Under the pieces are notes generated by a model. The model was not told the origin of the DNA. It was given only the letters and a program-made list of their open reading frames with translations, and searched no databases. Source: Gammaproteobacteria bacterium (GTDB lineage Bacteria; Pseudomonadota; Gammaproteobacteria; SZUA-152). From it: DNA of 44,899 bases. The stretch lies in assembly GCA_011321815.1 (NCBI GenBank), contig DROS01000101.1:1-44899 (forward strand). The letters are read 5' to 3'. Every line of letters begins with the position of its first letter. The stretch's first letter is position 1. Position numbers and translations under genes: made by a program. Of the stretch, positions 34,680 through 44,120 are shown in pieces.

Positions 34680-34845
34680 CTAGGAGCCTGTCGGACTTGG
34701 GATGAATCCACGGCGGCGGGAAATGGGCCCATTTTTCCAATCATTTTCGTTAAATAGTCACCACTATTCGCCTCAAATGATCGAAAAACTGCCCGCCATT
34801 TCCCTTTCGCCTCGCGACGATCACCTAAATCCGACAGGCACCTAG
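34680..34845. mobile_element. MITE-like palindromic element
   Basis: Terminal inverted repeats of 19 bases (34680-34698, and 34827-34845; 17 of 19 match) bound a nearly symmetrical interior: the left GGGAAATGGGCCCATTTTT and the right arm ending GCCCGCCATTTCCC pair around the loop TCACCA at 34758-34763. The whole folds into one long imperfect hairpin. No transposase is present and no clear target-site duplication is seen. It resembles short non-autonomous repeats found dispersed in other gammaproteobacteria. It lies in the 439-base gap inside the envelope-motor cluster, on the 5' side of the TolQ gene. Confidence 0.8.
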
Positions 34846-35029
34846 CGTGCCACAAAATGCACCTGCATTAACTGATTCAGCTCACAAAACCATGCACACA
34901 AAAACACACTGCACGTAACGGCATTTTAACGATATTCTTAAGTTTCTGATAGCAAACCGGGAAGGTTAAATCCAAAACCTGTACCGCATCTGTATTCACA
35001 TTATCAAACCACTATTTTTCGCTAGCTGC

Positions 35030-35335
35030 TTACCTGGCATTTCCACTGGTGACTGCCTGCGCCCCGGCGCCATATAATCTGTCATAGTATTCAACCTGAC
35101 GCTGAAACACGTCTCTGTCCAGCGCTTCGAAAGCAGTGTCAAAAGAACTGCTGCCCACACCACCTTGCAACAAGCCCAAACGCGCGCTCTTCCAGGGAAC
35201 AACATACAAAATTTTAGGCAGTTCACGACTGCCCTGGATCGCAGTTTCATCCAGTTCAATTCTATCAGCGGCGAATGCATTAAGTGGCAACAACGCAAAT
35301 AACAACAGGCAAACAAGGAAGAAAAAACGGATCAT
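35030..35335 (-). CDS. Small secreted protein of the envelope-motor cluster
   Basis: This encodes 101 residues with a signal peptide (MIRFFFLVCLLLFALLPLNA). The mature start ADRIELDETAIQGSRELPKI LYVVPWK is compact and Pro/Trp-bearing; I recall the ELPK-xLYxVPWK pattern in small proteins beside TolQ/ExbD clusters elsewhere, but no named family. The rest is helical (FDTAFEALDRDVFQRQVEYY DRLYG). It overlaps the TPR lipoprotein gene upstream by four bases (ATGA), so it is coupled to it. It is the last gene before the 439-base gap with the palindromic element. Confidence 0.75.
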   Translation of the reverse strand: MIRFFFLVCLLLFALLPLNAFAADRIELDETAIQGSRELPKILYVVPWKSARLGLLQGGVGSSSFDTAFEALDRDVFQRQVEYYDRLYGAGAQAVTSGNAR

Positions 35336-35940
35336 TTTTCAGCTCTGCGACTTTTCGCTCTGCGGCTCAGATCGACTATCCATTTTTTAACTTCGATATC
35401 CTCTTCTGGTGTCAGCTTTTGATATCGTTGATAGTGCTCCAGCGCTTCCGGTAATTTACCCATGTACAATTCCAGTAAAATACCAAAATTGAGATGAGCA
35501 TAAGCGTAATCAGGATCAATCTGCAAGGCCTTTTCATAGTAAGCCTGGGCTTGTTTAAATTCACCAGCACCACGGCTGATGATCCCCAGGTGATTCAGGC
35601 TCACTACATTTTTCGGATTGATTTTCAATGATGCCTGAAAAGCGGCCTTTGCCTTTTCCAGTTTGTTCTGGTGAAAATACAAAATACCCAGATTTGCCTG
35701 CGGTCCGGAATAATTCGGGTATTGAACCGTTAACTGCTGCAATGCCTTTTCAGCTTCCGCAGTTTTTCCTGCCCGCATTGCTGCCAGGGCAGCTTCATAA
35801 GAAGCTGCAACCTTGGGATCAATTTTTGGCAATTCTTTTTTGGGGGGAGCCGCCACATCGCGGGGCGGCTCGGTGGTTACGGCACAAGCTGCCAGCAACA
35901 AAACCGCAGCCACAAAAAACAAGTGGCCGGCACGCCTCAT
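35332..35940 (-). CDS. TPR-repeat lipoprotein
   Basis: This encodes 202 residues from 35940, where a lipoprotein signal begins (MRRAGHLFFVAAVLLLAAC, acylated Cys near residue 19); longer in-frame starts up to 36036 lack this logic. About four TPR units follow: AMRAGKTAEAEKALQQLTVQ YP, ANLGILYFHQNKLEKAKAAF, LNHLGIISRGAGEFKQAQAY YEKALQIDP, and LNFGILLELYMGKLPEALEH YQRY. It probably resides in the outer membrane, tethered to partners in the periplasm. In Myxococcus the TPR lipoprotein GltE is a motor component; equivalence here is inference. Confidence 0.85.
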   Translation of the reverse strand: MRRAGHLFFVAAVLLLAACAVTTEPPRDVAAPPKKELPKIDPKVAASYEAALAAMRAGKTAEAEKALQQLTVQYPNYSGPQANLGILYFHQNKLEKAKAAFQASLKINPKNVVSLNHLGIISRGAGEFKQAQAYYEKALQIDPDYAYAHLNFGILLELYMGKLPEALEHYQRYQKLTPEEDIEVKKWIVDLSRRAKSRRAEK

Positions 35941-36007
35941 GATTTTTTTCCAGGAACAGGAAACAAATGAATATCGCATTATAAATAGCTTTTTAATCAA
36001 AATCTTT

Positions 36008-38833
36008 TTAATAAAGATACAGGGCTGTCGATTCACTCTTTTCAGATTTTGCGTATCGCACAGGACTCAGCTTACGCAACTCCACAAAGCTCTTTTTTAC
36101 CCATTCATCAAACATACCTTCACTAACACGGCCAACATTTGACTCGTGAATGTTAATCGACTTCTCTTCAAAGGGATAGGCTTGCTCTTCCAATAAGATG
36201 TCGTATTGCTCAATTTCCTCTTGGGACAAGCCTTCCGGTCGTTCCGATTGCATTAATTCCCGTCCAAATTCATTATAAATTTCTGCAAGCCAGTAAACGG
36301 AAGCCGTGGTCACCTCGGCAATCCCGTAATCTGCCGCCAGAGTAAAGGCATCAACAGCTTCTTTCATTTTCTGTTTTTTGCGTTGCAGATTTTGCTTCAG
36401 CGGCCGTACCAGCTTGACCTGCTGGAAAGACTGGAGCGCCGGCTCGGCCAGCTCAAAAGCTGCTTTCGCTGCCAGATACCGCGTACGCGGCGTACTGCCG
36501 CTACCGGCATTCTTATCACTCCTGACAATTTCATTTAACCAGTAACGCTGCTCACCCCATTGACCTGCCTTACTGTAAATAACGGCCAATTTATGGCGTG
36601 CTTCAGTCGCCTGTTCCACGGGTTGTGGAAACATCTCCACATAACGCTTATAAGTTGCGATAACTTGTTGCTTGCTGCCCGTTTCTTCATACAACTCCGC
36701 AGCCTGCCACAAGGCAGCGCGCCTGACTTCCGGGTCTGACTTGTTTTTTGCCATATTTTCCAACTCAGCTGCTGCTTTAAGCGGCTGTTTGTTTTTCAGG
36801 TAGGCCTTGATCAGATTTTCGGATACCCGCACTGCCAATGGATGTGCAGGGTTCTTGTCACGAAACGCCAAAAATTTGTTAATCGCATCACGCCAGCTTC
36901 CGGATTCCATCAGGCTTGCTGCAATATCAAATTCCGCCGACTGAATAACACTGGAATCCGGTGACACCTGTTCGACACGGGAAAACTGGGCAATCGCACC
37001 TTGCAGATTGCCCTTTGATTTCATGTACTCACCTTGTTTGTAGACCGATGCGGCCAGCCCGTCTTTTAATGCCTTACGGCTGACATCGTTCATGCCCGTC
37101 AAGCTCAACGCGACCTTGTAAGCCACTTCAGCCCGCGCATAGTCGCCTTTTTCAAACTCTGCGCGTGCAATGATCTTCCATGCTGTGCGCCGCGTTTCGG
37201 GATTAGGTGCATGGGTCAATTCCAGAATTTGCCGCGCTGCCACAGCTGCCTGATTGTATTTTTTCAGCGCAAACATATCCTCCGCAGCCCTGGTCAATAC
37301 CTGAGCAGAACGTTTGTCGCCAGGAAAGGTTTTGCCAAAGCGCATGGCGCTACCCACTGCTAGACGGCTCCAGGTTGCTTTTTGTTTCCCTTTTGCCTTT
37401 TTTTCTGCCGCACCATAGGCCAGCAACGCGGCATAACCGGCCTCGGCGCTCTTACCAAAACGCACATAACGGTAAGCGGTTTTTTCATATTCGCTGGCTG
37501 CTTTTTCAAAATTGCCAGACTCAAACAAAAGCTCTGCATAAAGGAAGTTCAGTTTTTGCGCATTTTTGCTTTGGCCAAACCACTTCAAGTGCTGCCGGTA
37601 CCAGATAAAAGCCGTTTGATAGGCAATGGCTGTTTTGTTTTTTTGGGCTTCTGCATGAAGGTGGCGCACTACATCTTCCGAATTTTCCCTTACTGCCGTC
37701 TTCAGCTGCGCAAGAATGGTATCTTCCTGTTCCTCATAACGTTTCCAGTATGCGCCATTAATGCGGTAGCGTTTAATGAAGGTACGTTTCTCTTCGATCA
37801 GCACACTGGCAAAACCAGCCTGGGTATAGGTCTCGATTGCTTTCAAATCAAATTCAAAGGCCTTCTCATGCATGGGGTAGGCTTCTGCAAAGGCGTGATA
37901 GGTTTCCGCCGCATCCCGCACACGATTCTTTTTTACATAAAATTCTGCCAAATTACGGTAAACCCGGATTTCATAATCCCGATGCCCGTTTTTGTCAAAA
38001 TAGGGCTTGATTGATTTCCCACCGCCCAATTCATTGAACGTGAGCGTCACAATACGAAAGACATCATCGACTAATTCTTTGTCGCCACGACTCAGTTTGC
38101 GGGGCCCCACCAAGCCGACAGCCGGTTTTAGTTTCCGGTCTGCGAGAGCAAAAAAAGCTTTCAATGCCTGCTGGTAACGCTCCTGTTTGAACAGGGCCCA
38201 ACCCAGCTTTGTCGCTGCCTTTTCGTAATAACGCGAAGAAGTACCCATGGTGACTACCTGGGTATAAGCCTGCTCCGCCGATTTGAACTTGCGCCAGTCA
38301 AACAATAATTCACCACGCCGGAATTGCAGTTCGTCACGGTTGCTGGCGCGCGGATTCAAAGCCAGCAGGCGATCCAATGCACCCAATGCCTTTTTTTGCA
38401 GGCCGGCTTGTTCGTAGGCCCTGGAAAGCTGATACAGCAAGCCCGCAGAGTGCGGACCACCCGCCGATAATTTCAGGGCGTCTTCATACAGCTTGATTGC
38501 GCCACGAAAACTTGTTTCACGCAACGCCTGTGCATCGGCATCGTCACTGGCATCATTCTGCGCAAATATTTCCATTTTCTTCTGAAAACGCTCTTCACTG
38601 CGCTCCATTTCCAAATCCGCCAGCCGTCGCATGGCTTCAATCTTTTGTGAGTCCTGTTTGGTTCCGGACATGAACTCCCAATAATTATCCATCGCCTTGT
38701 TACGACTGCCTGCGACGGGGGATTCAGTATCAATCTTGATATCCAGCTCACCGAGATCATCAAGGGTTTGCTGCTGTTGTGCGCAACCCGTCAGAATCAG
38801 AACAAAAAACAACCAGGCCAACCGTACGATCAT
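36008..38833 (-). CDS. Large TPR-repeat lipoprotein of the envelope-motor cluster
   Basis: This encodes 941 residues with a lipoprotein signal (MIVRLAWLFFVLILTGC, Cys near residue 17, then QQQQ). The sequence is almost all alpha-helical repeats of the TPR/SEL1 type, for example AGLLYQLSRAYEQAGLQKKA LGALDRLLALNP, KAATKLGWALFKQERYQQAL KAF, and AEFDIAASLMESGSWRDAIN KFLAF. It overlaps the preceding 499-residue gene by four bases (38830-38833). It is the largest component and likely a periplasmic scaffold anchored to the outer membrane. Its place in the cluster recalls GltD-type proteins of myxobacteria; a direct homology claim needs a profile search. Confidence 0.85.
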   Translation of the reverse strand: MIVRLAWLFFVLILTGCAQQQQTLDDLGELDIKIDTESPVAGSRNKAMDNYWEFMSGTKQDSQKIEAMRRLADLEMERSEERFQKKMEIFAQNDASDDADAQALRETSFRGAIKLYEDALKLSAGGPHSAGLLYQLSRAYEQAGLQKKALGALDRLLALNPRASNRDELQFRRGELLFDWRKFKSAEQAYTQVVTMGTSSRYYEKAATKLGWALFKQERYQQALKAFFALADRKLKPAVGLVGPRKLSRGDKELVDDVFRIVTLTFNELGGGKSIKPYFDKNGHRDYEIRVYRNLAEFYVKKNRVRDAAETYHAFAEAYPMHEKAFEFDLKAIETYTQAGFASVLIEEKRTFIKRYRINGAYWKRYEEQEDTILAQLKTAVRENSEDVVRHLHAEAQKNKTAIAYQTAFIWYRQHLKWFGQSKNAQKLNFLYAELLFESGNFEKAASEYEKTAYRYVRFGKSAEAGYAALLAYGAAEKKAKGKQKATWSRLAVGSAMRFGKTFPGDKRSAQVLTRAAEDMFALKKYNQAAVAARQILELTHAPNPETRRTAWKIIARAEFEKGDYARAEVAYKVALSLTGMNDVSRKALKDGLAASVYKQGEYMKSKGNLQGAIAQFSRVEQVSPDSSVIQSAEFDIAASLMESGSWRDAINKFLAFRDKNPAHPLAVRVSENLIKAYLKNKQPLKAAAELENMAKNKSDPEVRRAALWQAAELYEETGSKQQVIATYKRYVEMFPQPVEQATEARHKLAVIYSKAGQWGEQRYWLNEIVRSDKNAGSGSTPRTRYLAAKAAFELAEPALQSFQQVKLVRPLKQNLQRKKQKMKEAVDAFTLAADYGIAEVTTASVYWLAEIYNEFGRELMQSERPEGLSQEEIEQYDILLEEQAYPFEEKSINIHESNVGRVSEGMFDEWVKKSFVELRKLSPVRYAKSEKSESTALYLY

Positions 38834-40329
38834 TGCTCACTACCCCAGCGCTTGGATGCATAATCATAAGTCTGCGCCATGGAAAAGCGGGTTTCACTGG
38901 CATACCCCAGCAAGCGTTGTTCGTAGCGTTTCAGGGTTTCCTGCGCCAGTGTTTTGAGATGTGTTTGTATGCGTTCCTGTACCGACAGCAGCTTGTTCTG
39001 CAAATCCACCACCTTTTGTTCCAACGTACGCCGGTGTGTCGGCGCCAGACCTTTAGCATCATCAATTTGTGACGACCACTGTTTCAGGCGCCTTTGTGAC
39101 AGGCGCAACCGGGTATAGTTTTGCAGGGTTTCCTGAAATTCGTTCGTCGCAAACAGCTGCCACAAATAACGCCCGCCGGGGATATTGGGCAGCTCTTGCG
39201 CCAGCCATCGTTGATCCGCGGGCTGATTGCCCGTGGCGCCTGCCAGCCTGTCCAGCAACACACCGCTATTCACTGCCTCTCCTGCCTGACGCACCTGTTC
39301 CATCTCCATTTTGAATTTTTCCAATGCCAGCTGGTAATGCTCCAGCGCCTGTTTAAATGCCTCCAACTGACCAAAGGCAAAAGGTACGGCCAACAAGCCA
39401 TCCTGTACCGCTGGGTCGCTCGCATCCATCTTGCTCAGCCTCAACCAAGGCACCAGGGATTTTTTGTGTAGCGCCTTGGCGGAGTAAACGCGCCCCAGGC
39501 CCAACAATGCCCGACTGGACATTGGTCCCTGCAAACGTGTTTTCACGAAATACTGCTGCGCCTTGTCCAGTTCGTTTTTACCTAAAAAGTGGTACGCCAG
39601 CATCAAATTGGCCTTATCACGCAAAGCCCGGCTTTCTTCTGTATTGGCCTTCTCAGAACCCAGTTCTTCCAATAACTCAAGGCCCTCCTCTTCGTTCCCC
39701 TGCCGGAATAACGCCACGGCCAGGTTGAAACGGCCATACGTCGCCCACACGGATTTTTCACCAAGCTGCCGTCGCAGGGATTTCTGTTCTAACTGGCGCA
39801 GTCTGGCCACTGCCTGGTCGAAACGTTGTTGTTGCATCAGCGCCATGGCGCTCAACAACAAGCGTTCCTGCTGTGCCTGGGCAGGCAAATCCTCGCTGAT
39901 GCGTTGCAGCGCTGCCAGCGCCTCGTCCGTTTGCCCGCGCTGGTACTGCACTTGCGCCAGATTCAGCCAGGCCAGATTTTGCACCCGCTGAGGCTGGCCG
40001 CTGTTCCCCAGAGACTCAAAAATTGATGCGGCCTTGTAATGCGCACCGCTGGCAAGGTACATACCCCCCAGCACCAACTGCGCCTGGGCTGGCCGGTATT
40101 TGATGCGCCCCTGGGCCAGATCGGCCTCCAGCCGGATGGTGGCCTCAAAAGGCTCGCCCATCAGCAAATCGAATTGTGCGGCACGCACCAGCGGGTCTTC
40201 AATACGCTCCCACGCCACCGGCGGCGCAGCCATGGCCTGCACGCCCCACAGCAGACAGGCCACGCCAGTCAGCATCCCTTTTAGCGCAGATCTCCGCATA
40301 TGGTTTTGTCGATTCATACGGAACAACAC
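38830..40329 (-). CDS. Exported TPR-repeat protein of the envelope-motor cluster
   Basis: This encodes 499 residues. The start is probably the GTG at 40329, directly after the TAA of the upstream gene, with GGAGTGG about 8 bases back; ATG codons at 40317 and 40299 are alternatives. The N-terminal signal peptide (RRSALKGMLTGVACLLWGVQ AMA) is followed by helical repeats (AQLVLGGMYLASGAHYKAAS IFESLG, NLAWLNLAQVQYQRGQTDEA LAALQRI). The C-terminal ~120 residues are coiled-coil-like (YTRLRLSQRRLKQWSSQIDD, EQKVVDLQNKLLSVQERIQT). It overlaps the next gene by four bases. Confidence 0.82.
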   Translation of the reverse strand: MLFRMNRQNHMRRSALKGMLTGVACLLWGVQAMAAPPVAWERIEDPLVRAAQFDLLMGEPFEATIRLEADLAQGRIKYRPAQAQLVLGGMYLASGAHYKAASIFESLGNSGQPQRVQNLAWLNLAQVQYQRGQTDEALAALQRISEDLPAQAQQERLLLSAMALMQQQRFDQAVARLRQLEQKSLRRQLGEKSVWATYGRFNLAVALFRQGNEEEGLELLEELGSEKANTEESRALRDKANLMLAYHFLGKNELDKAQQYFVKTRLQGPMSSRALLGLGRVYSAKALHKKSLVPWLRLSKMDASDPAVQDGLLAVPFAFGQLEAFKQALEHYQLALEKFKMEMEQVRQAGEAVNSGVLLDRLAGATGNQPADQRWLAQELPNIPGGRYLWQLFATNEFQETLQNYTRLRLSQRRLKQWSSQIDDAKGLAPTHRRTLEQKVVDLQNKLLSVQERIQTHLKTLAQETLKRYEQRLLGYASETRFSMAQTYDYASKRWGSEQ

Positions 40330-40905
40330 TTATTTCCACTCCTTGAGTGACACTTCAGGCAGGGGTTGATCTTTATTTGGTGTAATCCGCAGCTCGACCA
40401 CACTCCGGTTTTCGCCAGAAACAGTAACCAATACCGATGCGCGTTGAATGTCGGAGTCTTTGGACTCATGCCCCATCATCGAAAATGTAAGTTGATGCTG
40501 GCCGCCGGGTACATTACCCCAAAACAACCGGTGACTGCCCCCCTGTCGCAGTGCGGCCAATTCAGTTTTGGTGTACTGGTGAAAAGCAATCATACGTTTA
40601 TCGATTTGCAGTTGAATAGCGCTTAACCGGGAAAATGAACCAGGGTCCACTGTCACCAGCACCAACAACTGGTTTTCAGGCGATAATGCCTGCGCCTCTT
40701 TCAGCGCTGCCATTTGCGCGCCCAGCGCTGTCACTTCATTGAGTACCTGTTCGGTGGCGGCATCCAGTTGCACAAAACCTGCGGCTTCAGCGGTGCCTTC
40801 AGCAGCACCAGCTGTGTACGCCATACCAGACGCCAACAGTCCCAAGCCCATAAGACTTGCACCAAAAAATGCAGCCCCCCATCGCACCACACTCGCTTTT
40901 TTCAT
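40330..40905 (-). CDS. First gene of the envelope-motor cluster, exported, unknown
   Basis: This encodes 191 residues starting MKKASVVRWGAAFFGASLMG with a signal peptide or anchor helix to ~30. A coiled-coil-like part (QVLNEVTALGAQMAALKEAQ) is followed by a beta-rich domain (LLVLVTVDPGSFSRLSAIQL QID, then GGQHQLTFSMMGHESKDSDI) that looks like a PEGA/immunoglobulin-like ~100 residues; I give no family name. Its GGAG site precedes the ATG. It starts the run of genes ending at 31955 and is separated from the divergent GGDEF gene by 418 bases. Confidence 0.8.
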   Translation of the reverse strand: MKKASVVRWGAAFFGASLMGLGLLASGMAYTAGAAEGTAEAAGFVQLDAATEQVLNEVTALGAQMAALKEAQALSPENQLLVLVTVDPGSFSRLSAIQLQIDKRMIAFHQYTKTELAALRQGGSHRLFWGNVPGGQHQLTFSMMGHESKDSDIQRASVLVTVSGENRSVVELRITPNKDQPLPEVSLKEWK

Positions 40906-40934
40906 ACCACTCCGCTCAACATATTATGTGCACG

Positions 40935-40963
40935 AGCATACCTCATCAGCCCAAACAACCCAA
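40935..40963 (-). promoter_or_regulatory. Candidate sigma-70 promoter of the envelope-motor cluster
   Basis: On the minus strand TTGGGT (40963-40958) and TATGCT (40940-40935) are 17 bases apart, about 30 bases before the first ATG. Both hexamers are imperfect. The rest of 40906-41323, 418 bases, shows no gene; the promoter of the divergent GGDEF gene must lie in it. Confidence 0.4.
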
Positions 40964-41323
40964 TGCCAGTCTTAAATTACCGGGAATAACACATGGTAAG
41001 GCGTCGATTGAAACCCAACAAAAGATGTCCGTTTTCGTGCCCAAATCCGGTTTTTTTTCTTGCGCAGCTTATCGTAAAATATCCGCTTGCGGGCAAGATT
41101 CAACATCTTTACAGATATGCCGACAAGGTCTCCAGTTTGCGGAAAAATAAAAGCAACCTTCGAGATCGGACAAACGTTTACCCCTATCGGCAATGGCAAC
41201 TCACCCGAACAACGACACCGAAAATTTATATACAGCTTCGGGCTGCTATATCGGCGCGCACACGCTATTTTTAACATGTTTCGCCAGACCCGGAACAAGA
41301 CAGAAAGGAAAAAACCCCGTCCG

Positions 41324-42916
41324 ATGTTTCAAACCAACGAGCACAGCAGTCCGGTTGTCTACATGACAAAACAACGACACGACACAGCACAGCGTGCTGT
41401 TTCCGACACAAAAACAGAGCCTCGGGCGAACGGCAAACGTAAACCGCTGTTTGGCGATTTTTCGATGAAATTTATTGCCTACACCAGCGCCATGGTGATC
41501 ATTGTCCTGTTTTTATCCGTCACCATCACCAACCTGTTGCTGACCAAAACCTATTACCAGGATTCGGAAAATAACGAATTCAACCAGCGGCTGGCCGACA
41601 AAGCCCGTACCCTGGAATCCCAACTGGCTTTTTTTCAACAAATTGTCGACCATGTGGCCACTCAACCTACCACCCAGGATATTCTCGAAAACAAGGATGA
41701 CACCAGCGCCCAGACCTGGGCCCTGCAAATGCGCCGTTTTCTGCCTCAGGCTATGGGTGTGGCCCTGCTCAGCAACTCCGGGGAGGTGATGGGGGCGCCC
41801 GCCGATATGCAGCTGGGCCCACAAAGCCTTACTGATCTCGCCAAGCTCAGCCAGGGCGAACCCATTAAAATGCCGCCCGTACACAGACTTACCGCCAGCA
41901 CCAGCCATTTTGACCTGGTTGCCCCGGTGCGGGATGAAACCGGCGCTCCATTGGGGATGGTATTCGTCAACTTCGGACTGACAACCCTGCAACCCCTGCT
42001 GCAAAGCAACACCAACAACGGGCAAAAGCTGGTGTTGCGCGATGGCAACAACAACGCTATCGCCCAACACGACCGGCTCGGCAACCCTGACGAAATACGC
42101 CAGCAGAAAACAGCCCTTGCCAACAGTGACTGGCAACTCAGTCTCACTGAAAGTGCTGAACGTCCGGTACTCAGTTTTTTAAGTCTGGCGATATTTAACA
42201 TCTCCGCCCTGCTGCTCACGGTCGGCATCATCGCCTTCATGGTGCGCTACGTACTATGCGCCCTGAGCACCGATTTTTCACAAATAAAAACCCTGCTCAA
42301 CGACCTGGCAAAAGGTGAATCGCTGACAAAAAAAATCGATGCGCCGCAACTACGCGAAACGGCTGAAATTCTGCCCACCATCAACCATATTCAACGCGGT
42401 CTCGACAAAAAACAACGGCTGCTGAAAACCCGGCAACTCACTGACGAGATCACTGGCCTCCCCAACCGACGCCAGTTTAATCACGAATTTGCCCGGGCCT
42501 ACGATTTTGCCCGCCGCGGTACACCAGTCTGCATAGTGCGGTTACACGTACAGGGATTGAACAATTTCAACAGCAAACAAACCACCCTGCTGCTCACATT
42601 ACTGAGCAAAACCCTCAAAGCACATGTACGCAAGGTGGACCACATAGCCCACCTCGATAAAGATCAATTTGCATTACTGATGTTTGGCATGACGGCCGAC
42701 GGCGCCACTCCCTGCCTGGAACGATTACACAAATCCTTCTTCGAGCAGCAGATGCAGCATCCAAAAATACCCGACACACTGAGTTGCCGCCTTTTTTGCG
42801 GCTATACGCTGATCCACCCCCTCCGCGACAACAGCGCTGCCGACGTGCTCAACCGCACTGAACAGGCTCTGGCCGATGCGCAAATGTCTGCCAAACACTG
42901 TATCATTGCCGCATGA
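41324..42916 (+). CDS. Membrane sensor with extracytoplasmic domain and degenerate GGDEF
   Basis: This encodes 530 residues. The start at 41324 has AGAAAGGA about 14 bases upstream; an in-frame start at 41087 has none. Helix one ([25 protein letters not shown], ~50-75) and helix two ([20 protein letters not shown], ~290-310) bracket a periplasmic CACHE-like domain ([40 protein letters not shown]). A HAMP-like linker and a GGDEF domain follow ([17 protein letters not shown]), but the active-site motif reads [11 protein letters not shown] in place of GGDEF. The domain is therefore unlikely to make c-di-GMP and may serve as a receptor. It overlaps the pentapeptide gene by four bases. Confidence 0.85.
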   Translation: MFQTNEHSSPVVYMTKQRHDTAQRAVSDTKTEPRANGKRKPLFGDFSMKFIAYTSAMVIIVLFLSVTITNLLLTKTYYQDSENNEFNQRLADKARTLESQLAFFQQIVDHVATQPTTQDILENKDDTSAQTWALQMRRFLPQAMGVALLSNSGEVMGAPADMQLGPQSLTDLAKLSQGEPIKMPPVHRLTASTSHFDLVAPVRDETGAPLGMVFVNFGLTTLQPLLQSNTNNGQKLVLRDGNNNAIAQHDRLGNPDEIRQQKTALANSDWQLSLTESAERPVLSFLSLAIFNISALLLTVGIIAFMVRYVLCALSTDFSQIKTLLNDLAKGESLTKKIDAPQLRETAEILPTINHIQRGLDKKQRLLKTRQLTDEITGLPNRRQFNHEFARAYDFARRGTPVCIVRLHVQGLNNFNSKQTTLLLTLLSKTLKAHVRKVDHIAHLDKDQFALLMFGMTADGATPCLERLHKSFFEQQMQHPKIPDTLSCRLFCGYTLIHPLRDNSAADVLNRTEQALADAQMSAKHCIIAA

Positions 42917-43197
42917 TAGTCATTCATGATCGTAAGGGCCTTTGTACCTTGTTAACACTGGATCTCAGCAGCCTGCATGGCGTTGATTTGCGCAACGCCA
43001 ATCTGGAGAACGCCAATCTGGTGCAATACGACCTGCAAGGCGCTGATTTACGAGGGGCCAAACTTGTTGGCGCTGATTTGCGCCTGGCCAACCTGAGTGG
43101 AGCTGATTTACGCGGTGCTGATCTCACGGCCGCCGAGTTGATGGGGGCTAATCTGGATGGGGTAAAAGCCGATGGTCCGTTGTTTCCGGTTACCTAA
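42913..43197 (+). CDS. Pentapeptide-repeat protein
   Basis: This encodes 94 residues with about ten A(D/N)LxG-type pentapeptides from [20 protein letters not shown] to [11 protein letters not shown]. Such proteins form a right-handed quadrilateral beta-helix; some (Qnr, MfpA) mimic DNA and protect gyrase, others have unknown roles. The start ATGA overlaps the stop of the degenerate GGDEF gene, so it is co-expressed and may be a partner of that sensor. Its stop overlaps that of the convergent fructokinase gene (43194-43197). The small size allows only ~2.5 coils. Confidence 0.85.
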   Translation: MIVIHDRKGLCTLLTLDLSSLHGVDLRNANLENANLVQYDLQGADLRGAKLVGADLRLANLSGADLRGADLTAAELMGANLDGVKADGPLFPVT

Positions 43198-44120
43198 TCA
43201 CTTTCAGCGCATTCCCATAACCACGCTGCCCCACGCACACCACTGGAATCACCATGTTTAGGAGGCACCAGCTGCGTACGCACCGGCCCACCCTCCATTC
43301 CGGCTGAAAACACAAACTCCCCCCACAACGCAGGCACCGTTTGGTACAAACGCGCAATATTCGACAATCCACCACCTAGTACAATAACCTCCGGGTCCAG
43401 CAAGTTGATCACCGCTGCCAGTGCCCGCGCCATGCGCTGCTCGTAGCGTTGCAGGCTTGCCTCGGCTGCCGCATTTCCCACCTCTGCCAGTGCCACGATC
43501 TGCGCCGCATCCTGTGATTCATTGGCCGTTGTTGCAAAATCCCGAACCAGGCCCGGCCCGGAGAGAAACGTTTCAATACAGCCCCGCTTGCCACAATAAC
43601 ATTCCGGCCCTGGCAACTCTCTCGCCTGTGGCCATGGCAGTGGATTGTGCCCCCATTCTCCGGCAATGGCATTGGCGCCCTGTAACAACCGGCCGTTAAC
43701 CACGATTCCGCCTCCGGTGCCGGTGCCAACAATCACCCCGAATACCACCGAGGCCCCTGCGGCCGCGCCATCCGTGGCTTCAGACAGGGCAAAACAATCG
43801 GCATCATTGGCCAAGCGCACGGAACGCTGCAAAGCGGTTCCCAGATCCGCCAGTAAAGACTGTCCATTGAGGCATACGGAATTGGCGTTTTTCAGCCTGC
43901 CTGTATCCGGCACAATAGCACCCGGTGTAGCGATACCTATGCTGCCGCTTCGTCCCAACGCTTTTTCCACAGACAAAACCAGATCCGTGATCGTCCGCAG
44001 CGTCGCCGTGTAGTCACCGGCGGGCGTTGCCACCCGCTGTCGCGCCAGTACATCCCCTTGCTTGTCCAGCGCGATGGCTTCGATTTTTGTGCCGCCGAGA
44101 TCAATGCCAATACGCATCAA
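43194..44120 (-). CDS. mak: ROK-family fructokinase (Mak-type)
   Basis: This encodes 308 residues, starting [20 protein letters not shown] (ATP-binding motif DLGGTK). It strongly resembles the E. coli Mak fructokinase: [42 protein letters not shown], the catalytic GTGTGGG loop, [13 protein letters not shown] with Asn/Asp sugar contacts, the zinc ligands [16 protein letters not shown], and the ending [14 protein letters not shown]. It converts fructose to fructose-6-phosphate; activity on other hexoses is possible. It overlaps the upstream DUF2835 gene by four bases (44117-44120) and is the third gene of a small run. Confidence 0.92.
   Translation of the reverse strand: MMRIGIDLGGTKIEAIALDKQGDVLARQRVATPAGDYTATLRTITDLVLSVEKALGRSGSIGIATPGAIVPDTGRLKNANSVCLNGQSLLADLGTALQRSVRLANDADCFALSEATDGAAAGASVVFGVIVGTGTGGGIVVNGRLLQGANAIAGEWGHNPLPWPQARELPGPECYCGKRGCIETFLSGPGLVRDFATTANESQDAAQIVALAEVGNAAAEASLQRYEQRMARALAAVINLLDPEVIVLGGGLSNIARLYQTVPALWGEFVFSAGMEGGPVRTQLVPPKHGDSSGVRGAAWLWECAESD

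Noticed and set aside
34577-34855. Minus-strand 92-codon frame over the palindromic element
   Set aside because: It is an artefact of reading through the repeat. Such translations recur because the element is dispersed, not because it codes.
41087-41323. In-frame extension of the degenerate GGDEF protein
   Set aside because: No ribosome binding site, and the extra residues are basic and low in structure; AGAAAGGA before 41324 supports the shorter form.
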